Positions 1 through 8,300 of a DNA stretch of 12,041 nt are shown here, in pieces (position 1 is the stretch's first letter; every line of letters begins with the position of its first letter). The stretch lies in the NCBI GenBank assembly GCA_028565635.1, contig JAOXYB010048214.1, positions 1 to 12,041 on the forward strand. The letters are read 5' to 3'. The stretch is from Phoronis ovalis. Taxonomy: Eukaryota; Phoronida; Phoronidae. A model generated the notes under the pieces. The model was given only the letters and a program-made list of their open reading frames with translations, searched no databases and was not told the origin of the DNA. The translations under genes were made by a program, and so were the position numbers.

Positions 1-129
1 TACAAAGATGGCTTTACAACTACAGAAACTACATCATATGATGGGCATCTGTCTGCACCCGCAGACCTCTTGTTTAGGATAGATATGCGTGGTGGTATCA
101 GTAACAAGACCGGATTTTATTATAAATAA
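1..129 (+). CDS. Possible terminal exon of an unrecognised gene (partial, 5' end outside window)
   Basis: Frame 1 is open from the first base to a TAA at 127-129, giving 42 residues with a protein-like, non-repetitive composition (it includes SYDGHLSAPADLLFRIDMRG and ends GFYYK). Local GC content is clearly higher than in the AT-rich DNA that follows, and AATAAA signals lie at 125-130 and 205-210, as expected at a gene end. I do not recognise a family. The upstream splice acceptor would lie outside the window, so the true left edge and phase cannot be checked. A 42-codon open stretch can occur by chance. The opposite strand also has a shorter open frame here, so this is a candidate only. Confidence 0.4.
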   Translation, partial: YKDGFTTTETTSYDGHLSAPADLLFRIDMRGGISNKTGFYYK

Positions 130-204
130 AAAGATAGCAATTAAATAAATATAAAGTTTCTAATACATTTCATGTTATGTTTTTAAATAACATGCAGGAA
201 ATCC

Positions 205-210
205 AATAAA
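205..210 (+). promoter_or_regulatory. Candidate polyadenylation signal for the left-edge gene
   Basis: An AATAAA hexamer lies 76 bp after the TAA of the possible left-edge exon. Another copy overlaps that stop codon at 125-130. The motif is common by chance in DNA this AT-rich, so the call depends on the exon being real. Confidence 0.25.
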
Positions 211-1257
211 AAAATAATTAAAATTTTTGAACGGTAGAGCAGTCGAAAATAAAAAGCTTATAACAAAGGCAAATTTTCCACGTATACTTCAATCCCTCAT
301 CCAGAAATCGCGTATCCCGTTCTTTTCTGGTAAAAATTCATTGTGTTTGGAATTAAGACTTATTTGGTTAAAGTTTTAATAAAAAAACATTGCATCAATT
401 TGCAGTGAAATACAACGTACCGGCGTGTTGTATCAGATTGTCAGATAATCCATCCTTCTACATTAAAACGAGTGCTGAATTCATAAACATATAAACTAAA
501 GGATCGAGATAAAAGCTTTGACAGCTTTACAATGAAATAGGGTTTATGAGCAATGGATTCTGATCGTTACTTTAATAATTAAGTAACTCAGGATTTTCTG
601 AAAAGAGGGGCGCACATTTTTTTTCGGCCGGATGCAGGATTATTCATTTATACAAGATGTATAATAAAAAGCATTATGGTGTAAAGTATACCTTTACAGA
701 CACCAAGCAACATTTTTTTTAGGAGGGAGATTTTTTTTGGGTTGCCGGAGTGAGGATTGAAATTGCGGAGCCACGCAGCGCTCAGTTTTGGTGAAACGTG
801 GGGATGGATGAGGGAGAGAGGTTGTTCCTTCAGGCAGGAGAGTCCAAGGATGTTTGTATATATAATTTTTCCTGCTTTCTGATAACCTTCGGGGCATAAT
901 TTGAACATACTAGATTGTTTCCTAAAAAAATCTCTCGAAATTTTTAATGTTAATAAACAAGCTAAAAACGAGTAAATGTATGACTAAAATGTCTTAAGAG
1001 TTTGGTCTGCACACTCCTACTAAAGCTCAATGTAGTACCCTCAAGAGTACAGCAATTGAAACCACAGCCATGTGTAACCATTCCAAATGCTCTTGCGGAC
1101 AATTGCAGTTAATATCTAAGTTGTTTCAGAATAAAATACTCAGCAGAATACCCAGCACCTTAATAATTAAACTCATATATCACAAAATATATTGTACCAA
1201 GCGTACTAGCTTTAGTGCATGATAAAACGACTCTTGTATTTTTTCCAAGAAATAAGA
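211..1257. other. Intergenic stretch with no supported gene
   Basis: I see no exon with splice sites and family motifs here. A GC-richer patch at about 720-850 carries two poly-T runs on the + strand and gives overlapping minus-strand open frames. Neither frame looks like a known protein, and they overlap each other in different frames, so they are not called. The patch could be a decayed repeat. Confidence 0.5.
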
Positions 1258-1263
1258 TTTATT
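1258..1263 (-). promoter_or_regulatory. Candidate polyadenylation signal of the Kazal-like gene
   Basis: The minus strand reads AATAAA 91 bases beyond the TAA stop of the Kazal-like last exon, a normal distance for a short 3' UTR. This is a motif match only. Confidence 0.4.
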
Positions 1264-1353
1264 ATTGTTATCAAGTTTTGCACCATTAATGTAGAGCATC
1301 GTTCATTTTTAGAAATATTGGTTTGTCGAACGCCGTACGCATATTGACTTTAA

Positions 1354-1481
1354 TTACTGAGAGCACGGAACTGTCTTGATGAATGAGTCACAGGTTCCAT
1401 CAATGGCGCACTGAACCTGACTACAGCAGTAGGTCAAATAATGCCATCCACAGTATCTATTCACTAGGTCACAATCAGTAA
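1354..1481 (-). CDS. Kazal-like Cys-rich protein, last exon
   Basis: Minus-strand exon starting after a clear acceptor (pyrimidine-rich tract then TTTTCAG at 1488-1482) and ending at TAA 1356-1354. Two bases complete a split codon, followed by 41 codons. The exon supplies Kazal cysteines 4 and 5 (TDC, six residues, then C) and a tail rich in further cysteines (TYCC, VQC, GTC, VPC). Joined to the exon ending at 2080, the phases fit (1 + 2 bases, giving Ile) and the Kazal spacing becomes exact: C-x3-C-x7-C-x10-C-x6-C. The cysteine density and the spacing produced by this one splice make it hard to explain by chance. The tail has more cysteines than a simple Kazal domain needs, so extra disulfides or a second small fold are possible. 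Confidence 0.72.
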
Positions 1482-1831
1482 CTGAAAATGAAAAAAGTTT
1501 AGAAATTTTGTACACTATTAAGTCAAGGATAAGTGTTTTCCATTGAAATGAGTGGCTGCTACGTGATCAGTTATCAATTATTTTTGTCACACCGTCGTTT
1601 TTCAACGTATTTATAATTAAGTAGCGGCTTGTGATCTCCGTATAGATACACCAAGAATGTTAATCATTATGTCCAGATTCCATAACCATAAGATCAATGA
1701 TCCAATAAAACAGACGTACATGAATATTAATAATACGCTGTTTTTGGTATCTTTAATTAGTATTTTGAGACTATTTGAACCGCAAAATTTATAATATTGA
1801 CAGAAAACGAACCTTGTCATATAGCTTTTAA

Positions 1832-1957
1832 ATGTAGATTATGAATCAGTTACCATAGTGTTTTTTTACGTGCATGTAGATTATGAATCAGTTACCATAG
1901 TGTTTTTTTACGTGCATGTAGATTATGAATCAGTTACCATAGTGTTTTTTTATGTGC
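1832..1957 (+). repeat. Three tandem copies of a 42-bp unit
   Basis: The units are 1832-1873, 1874-1915 and 1916-1957. Each begins ATGTAGATTATG and ends in a T7 run followed by TACGTGC. The first two are identical and the third has one C-to-T change in its last bases. Near-perfect copies imply a recent expansion. The array sits inside the 598-bp intron of the Kazal-like gene and has no coding content. Confidence 0.97.
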
Positions 1958-2079
1958 CATTAATAATTACGCCCTTTGGTGCATTAAACGGATCCTGAAA
2001 CGGATCTATTCATGGCTTTATTAGTTAGTTTCATATTTGCTCGAAATTCAGTATTTATTAATACATGTTAGATACGTAC

Positions 2080-2368
2080 TGAACGTTTGATCACTATCGT
2101 TACAAAGCGGCTCACTCAGCGTGGTGCACTTTTCGAAACAGCTTGGTCGAGGTACTGGAAAAGTTGGTCGTGCTCCATCAGATGCACTACTTATCTTTAT
2201 CATTCCAGCCATAAATATCACTAAAGCTATCAAACAAATCCATAATAATAAGATATATATATATACAAATAATGCTTGCGGCTCTCCTGGAATAGATGCA
2301 CAATTTATATAATTAACATGACAATTCTGGTAAACGTTATTATATGTAATCTCTGTATACTCTTTCAT
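2080..2368 (-). CDS. Kazal-like secreted or membrane-anchored protein, upstream exon
   Basis: Kazal domains are disulfide-bonded serine-protease-inhibitor folds found in secreted or extracellular proteins. From ATG 2368 the exon encodes 96 residues plus one base. Residues 33-57 form a strongly hydrophobic segment (YILLLWICLIALVIF core), readable as a signal peptide or signal anchor. A Pro-rich linker follows, then CFEKCTTLSEPLC and NDSDQTF, the classic Kazal C-x3-C-x7-C and 'D-x-T-Y/F' region. The donor at 2079-2078 reads GTACGT, and joining to 1481 gives a product of about 138 residues. The start is uncertain. An in-frame TAA lies 9 bases upstream of ATG 2368, so this Met is usable. A possible acceptor near 2278 (TTCCAG) would instead make the first 28-29 codons intronic, with an unseen upstream exon carrying the start. 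The + strand ORF over 2121-2312 is only its antisense shadow. Confidence 0.65.
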
Positions 2369-4375
2369 GTAATTTTATCTTTGGTATGGTGCCGTTCAAT
2401 GTCAGAAAAGGAAAGTGAAAGGCTTGATTTAATATGATACCAAATGTGGTTCGGAAAAATATTGTAAAATCGTATAATCCGATATTTAGTATAATTATGA
2501 TAATTTGCATGTGTTGTCATATACATAATTTTAATATTATCTTTGATATACATTATATCAATGTATTGTTAATTAAATACATTATAAACAACTGCCATTA
2601 TTAAAAATCGGTATTCGAGTTTTAATATAAAAACATTTAGCTAAGTAAGATATAATTGTTAATTGATGCTCTTACATTAACCGACATTATTTATAAAAGT
2701 GAATTAATAGCAGAGGCTTTTAAACTTTAGCTAAAACGTTCATTTCGGAATATTAAACTTATCAACATTTTTGACTTAGTATATAGTAATAACTTTTGTA
2801 AATTAGACATAATTTGCATTTGAGGATATTAAATTGACCGACTTTTTTTGAAGTTATGATTCCAATTTTTAGAAATTGGATAATGGTAATTTTCGTTTGA
2901 GATTATAATATTTGTTTCGGAGGATATTTTGTTAGTGTCGCAAATTCGATTCTTTATTCAATATAATTATAAAAGATAAAACAATTAAACCTTGCTTGTT
3001 AACAAGGTATATCATCCGGAGTTGAAAAGGTGGAAAATATCATGTGGTTTTTTACTGTGAGATCCTAAGTAGCAGTAGAAAAATTAAACACTTGAAAAAA
3101 TATTTTTGTAAAAATAAGCCACATTTCCGCATTTAAAACAATATAAAATAATTTACAATGACGGTTAAAAAATTCTAGTTCAAGTTGCTTACCTATTTTA
3201 TTCTTTCTTACTATTGGATTTCAGTATTTAATACGAATATAAAGGATTAATACTGTTGAAAATATGATGCTCATTCTGAACTAACGCGAACAAACATTTC
3301 ATAGGATTTCTGTAATTTTTTTCTGCAACAAAAAGGAGACAAGTTCTTTCGAAGTTGCTTCAAATAAACGAAATTATATGTTTATCAGAGTGAATGTTCT
3401 TTTGATGACATCGATTGAGTGATATATTTAATATAAAAAGCAAAATTTAGTTCAAATTTAATCTTACATTTGAGAAAAAAATAGCTATCACAAAATCTCC
3501 ATATACTGCTTTTGGAAACTGTCTTTCAAATGTAACCATATCAGTCGAGGACACACATTTGAATATTCATTCAATGACATCCTTATGGACTATTAAATAG
3601 ATAAACACATTTATTTTTTACAGACCAACGAAATGAATTTTGATACGTGTTGATTGACACGGAGCTTCAAGGGTGAGTGGTCCAAGTTATAGATTCATTA
3701 TTGTCCCTGTGCTATAAAACCATCTTTTGCAGCAATATATTCTTGTACTTTCAAGAGACCAAAAAACCTTGTTTGGCATGTTTATTTTATACTTACCGAA
3801 AAAGTGTACGAAACTTTTCATCATGGTGATGTAGAAATCAGCTTAATATTCGCTGTGCAGTGTTGTATTACTTAGTAGAATATTTGGAATGAACTGCTGC
3901 ATATGTCTAATGACAACGCTTTTATATATAATAAGTAATCTCCGGCCTCGGATAAAAATTGTCTATTTAGGTCTTAATGTGTGATAACAGGTTCACGAAC
4001 GACAGGACCATTAATTATTATAAAAATATCAATTTAAAAATATCGATATAATGGATTAATTATACTGTTTGCCGAGACTTGCAGTAGAGAGGCCATTGAA
4101 AGCTGCCCTTCTAATATAGGTGGTCAGCCAAATTAGCTACACTGAAAATACCTTTTCTACTGAGAAGCAACTTCTTCAACATAAAAGACATACATTAATA
4201 ATTCAAAAAACCTACCACCCAGAACAGAATTTGTATTTGCATTTGGACTCGTGAACGCAAAAGAAAATTAATTTACTTTTTTGGTTTCATTCGAAAATTA
4301 ATTTTAAAAATTTTTAAAACTATAATACAAACAAATAAGTAATTCGAAGCACCTCTGGCGTTAAAATAAAACGTG
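2369..4375. other. AT-rich stretch with no supported gene
   Basis: Two kilobases of very AT-rich DNA with frequent stops in all frames. It could hold an unseen 5' exon of the Kazal-like gene, but I find no signal-peptide exon with convincing splice sites. One short acceptor-donor pair is on the + strand at 3624-3672 and is listed separately. Confidence 0.5.
3624..3672 (+). ncRNA. Weak candidate non-coding or UTR exon
   Basis: A T-rich tract ending in ACAG (acceptor, 3620-3623) is followed by 49 bases and a near-ideal donor, GG then GTGAGT, at 3673. All three frames contain a stop, so it could only be a UTR or non-coding exon. Such pairs also arise by chance. Confidence 0.12.
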
Positions 4376-4770
4376 GTAAGGTATCGAAAAAGTGGGCAGT
4401 ATCAAAAAAATTGGCTATTAATTGGTTGACCTCCGAAGCATTTAATGCTAATGTTATGATAGATAAAACGCATTGGTAAGATAAACTGATTAGTATAGCG
4501 TGTGATATTTTGCTAAGCGCACAAGCGTCGGTAAGTTTTTGCAACGCGTAAAAACAAACGCAAAAAGTGCCAACTTTTTCGATAACTTGTCAATGGCTTC
4601 AGAAGACTCCTACTAAGGATCAGACTTTCCGCGATTAAATAGTTTTAAAATATTTGAATTATTCCGATATTCCAGGTCATCCTAACAACAACTTACAAGA
4701 GCATACATTGAAACAGGTTGTTTTATTTCAAAGTTAAACTCGAAAAATGACAATTTTTTCGATACCTTAC
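4376..4770. repeat. Short element with 16-bp perfect inverted termini
   Basis: GTAAGGTATCGAAAAA at 4376-4391 is matched exactly by its reverse complement at 4755-4770, enclosing 395 bp. The outer motif recurs inside: a degenerate direct copy starts at 4399 (GTATCAAAAAAATTGGC), and an inverted copy lies at 4568-4586 (TGCCAACTTTTTCGATAAC). The structure therefore has paired, repeated termini as in fold-back elements or MITEs. No target-site duplication is visible at these edges. The 74-codon minus-strand open frame inside has no recognisable protein. Confidence 0.55.
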
Positions 4771-5271
4771 GCTCATGTACCAATTCTGGGCATTTCGATT
4801 TTTTAATTATTTGCATAAATAAATTTGATAGCAATTCAGGTACAACGGAAACTTGACATTTCTCGCAATTTGTTTACTTGTGTTGCTTAATTAGCATCTT
4901 GTGATCCGATTTAAAGCAGTGTCTGTTTTTTCGCTTTGCAGAATTTACTATTCTAAGTTTATGTGCTGGAGCTGTATTAATTTATTTTCGTAAGGAATTA
5001 TAATTTGATTAAGTGTGGTCATTAATGCAAAATAAACTTTTCTCATTACTTGCCATCATTGTGACTTTTTAAATTTGCATCTTTTATCTCTAAAGTGTGC
5101 TTAATTATTATCAATTGTTTAATAACACATAAACAGTAACAAAGACATTATCATTTTCTATTGTTTTTGCAGAAATATCTCACTTTGTGTGAGAATTATA
5201 ATCTGGCAAAACATCTCATCGTTGTTAGGAAACACCTGTAGATAGAGATATAACAACAACTACATGCGATA
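4771..5271. other. AT-rich stretch with no supported gene
   Basis: Nothing coding is seen. It probably includes sequence downstream of the oxidoreductase gene. A second minus-strand AATAAA at 4986-4981 could end a longer 3' UTR of that gene. Confidence 0.5.
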
Positions 5272-5277
5272 TTTATT
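5272..5277 (-). promoter_or_regulatory. Candidate polyadenylation signal of the oxidoreductase gene
   Basis: The minus strand reads AATAAA only 14 bases past the TAA stop at 5293-5291, which would give an unusually short 3' UTR. The alternative at 4986-4981 would give about 300 nt. Neither can be preferred from sequence alone. Confidence 0.3.
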
Positions 5278-5290
5278 TCTTAGGTTTAAT

Positions 5291-5375
5291 TTAAAGTCTG
5301 CTATTTCCATTTCTAAATTGACACTTAAACAATGACGCAGGTAGATCATAATCCCAATGTCCCTTACTTATCATT
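5291..5375 (-). CDS. Oxidoreductase exon 7 with C-terminal PTS1 (SRL)
   Basis: The acceptor TTTTTCAG ends at 5376. The first base completes an Arg codon, then MISKGHWDYDLPASLFKCQF and RNGNSRL precede TAA at 5293-5291. Ser-Arg-Leu at the extreme C-terminus fits the PTS1 consensus (S/A/C)(K/R/H)(L/M), placing the enzyme in peroxisomes with catalase to remove H2O2. A near-identical exon at 11909-11993 keeps the same SRL. Confidence 0.9.
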
Positions 5376-8300
5376 CTGAAAAATAAACAGAAATTACAAA
5401 ATAAATCTAACTCTAGTTTTATAAACATGTACGTCAAATACCAATTCCAGTACTGGTTCTGTGTAGGAAATTCACAAATATAGTAAATTTTTATATGTAC
5501 CTAATCATGTACATGTGTATGAGCATATATTCCACAAGAGACAATATTTATCAATTTTTTCCATTTGAATAGAAATTGTCCCTTGATGAAATACTAAGAT
5601 AGTCATCTATTAAAGCCTTATTACTGTTTTAATTTGAAGGTTGGCTTTTTATACAGTCACGTGAAACGTTAGATTTTTAAAAGTGTACAAGTTTTGTACG
5701 TTCCTGTCAAAGCATCTGGGAGATTCATGATCAATCCTAATATACAATAGATGCCTCCTTTAAAGAAAAATCAGCAGATAGGCTTTTAAAAAGCGGAGAA
5801 TCCAGGTAGGGTAATTAGTTAAAATGTAATTATGAGCAACATTTTTAAAGTACATAAGCAGAAATTAACGTTCCACAAATTCACTAATAACCGTGTCCCA
5901 TATTTGATCACCCAGAATTATGCTTTATTACCTGGCTGCCATTCTGCCGATTTCGTCCGACGATTTCGCTGCATAGCCACATCCCCCCAAAGCCACACCG
6001 ATATCTTTGGTGACCATGGAAACGCAGGGTTTGTCTGTCGGCGTGTGCGAGGTAACACAAGTATCGATTTCTCTGTAGAGAGGTTTTATCTCTGAAACAC
6101 AGTGTATGCATGAGTAAAACTTTACAGTTATTCGGATCAGAGACTGGGGTAGAATTCAATCCTGGAACGCAACTAAAGTTTATTTTCTGGTCAGGCTGGT
6201 ACATGTTCTAAGCTATTCTCAACAAGTAAAAGTACAAAACATTTAAAATTATCCTACAGTTAGCAACTTGCCTTAATTCCTACTTGATTATGCTTTTTTT
6301 CCTTTTAACATACCTTTGGGCAATATTAACATCAACGTATCATACGTTTCCTTGACTTCTTGCTCTGTTGGTCCTTTCTCTTTAGCTCTGTACCAGGCAA
6401 CAATCTCCGCTGGAGTCGTAAATGTTCTTTCGTATTTATGACCATGACCAATTTTTAAATAATACACACCTCCGTATGGAAATGGAAACGTTTTTGTTGT
6501 TAACATTCCTTTGACAATATACAACAACAAAGTAACTAAACGACAAGATATTCCGACTTTAGAATGCATTATGCACTAACGTTTTTCTGCATTGTTACTA
6601 AACTTTCACGGTTTTGCATGCCGGTGAATCAATAATTTCATAAAATATGATAATGTTAACGTTAAGGTGAATATTTATATGAAAAATAACCAGCCTTACC
6701 ATTAGGATATTTTATAGGCGGAAGAATATAATTCCTCCAGTTTTCACCAGTCACTGCAGGTGATAGCGCTTTGATGATTATATTACGGCAGGCATCCTGT
6801 TCAGAAACTTTGCTTGCTTCTCACTAATTGCAACCTACAAATGAGACATGTATACGTCTTTCTACATAGTTTACGAAAAGTAGAATACTATAAGCCAATA
6901 AGCTTTACTTAAATTTGAACGTTATATACGTGTGACTTTTGAAGAGCAATCTTTGTCGAATGGCACGCATCCGTGTCAAAACACCTTGCAAAAAAATAAT
7001 AAAAGTCGTAATACCTTTACTACAAACTGTGACTGAAATTTCAAATCCGGTTGCCTTGGTAATAAATCACGGAATTGCGCAAATGCACCAGTAGCAACAA
7101 GAACTCTTTTACTTCGTATCACACGTCCTTGATCGGTTTCTATTGTCAGGCTATTCGTTGATTTTCGCACACATTTTGCGATATCGTGGATAACAGTGCA
7201 TCCATTCATAATCGCAGCCTTTTGCTGAGCCATAATCAGATTACGTGGACTAATATAACCACACCTTTTGTCAGTAAATAATCCAAAAACATGATCAGGT
7301 ACAGCCACACCAAAGGCGTCTTTTATTTCCGAACTGTTTAGATTATGTACAGGTACCTCAAGATCACTGGAAACTTTGTTTACTACAGTCAAATAGTATG
7401 ATAATGCTTCCCTGGATCCCAGAGATAAATATCCAACTTCTTCGTAAAACAGTATACCTGCAAATGCACGACTGTTCATTTACTGGATACTGTCTGTTGC
7501 AAAATGACATGATGTTGGTAATTCAACAGTTAACATATTACATAACCCTCAAAAGTCGTAAATATGTATTAAAGCACATATCTTACTTACATCAAGCGGC
7601 TCTATTTATCTTTCCACCTCGAGCAGCTAACTATACTTTCCAGTAAGTATATTATAAGAATGCACATCATGAATGAACTTTAGACTAAAACTACAAATAG
7701 TTATATTAGTATAAATGAAATAAAGGAAAAGCATAATAGGTTAATATTCCCGTCATAATTGCCAATGAAAATCATACCTGATAGTTTTTCAAGCTTTCTA
7801 TATTCGTCTATAGATCTCATAGCCAGTAATGCCCATACTAGATTACCATCTAAAATTCTCGTCACTCTTCCTTCGTCGTAATGACAACCAAATATATCCG
7901 TATCATTTCTATTCTAATTATAAAGATATAAAGGAAATAAAGTAATGCACAACCATTCGCCAAATGATTTCGTTATACATGTATAAAACATTTTTATTTA
8001 TTACGTGTTGTTGTTGTTATACAGAAAATAAATAAGTCTTTCTGTATTGTTTGATTTCGGATACAAAATTCAGCTCCGCAAAATTTGCAGGTAAATCAAA
8101 ACACGGCGGGTATTAATCGTCCTACTTGACTTAAAACATAATAATTGCTTTAACATTTATCATTGTTCACATTGATAACGAATTGCAATCTTCTCACCAT
8201 ATCGAGAAACAAGTAAATAAAGCGAATAGAATTCTGTCACCAATACGTAGATCACATGAGTTTATAGATGCATCATCTTTGAAACAACTCTTCATCTCCC

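Noticed and set aside
648-908. Two overlapping minus-strand open frames of 86 and 67 codons
   Set aside because: They cover the same DNA in different frames, show no family motif and have poly-Lys from T runs. No splice or start evidence favours either.
1617-1820. 67-codon minus-strand open frame
   Set aside because: Lies inside the Kazal-like intron, has no motif, and is not joined by usable splice sites.
2121-2312. 63-codon + strand open frame
   Set aside because: Antisense shadow of the Kazal-like upstream exon.
4320-4544. 74-codon minus-strand open frame
   Set aside because: Overlaps the end of the inverted-repeat element and its repeated motif gives the repeated FFDT residues. No protein family is seen.
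6130-6180. Possible tRNA T-loop (ATTCAATCC-like)
   Set aside because: No matching acceptor stem, D-arm or anticodon arm could be built around it. I find no tRNA in the window.
5832-6204. Long frames on both strands over oxidoreductase exon 6
   Set aside because: The true exon is a different minus-strand frame with family motifs and matching splice phases.
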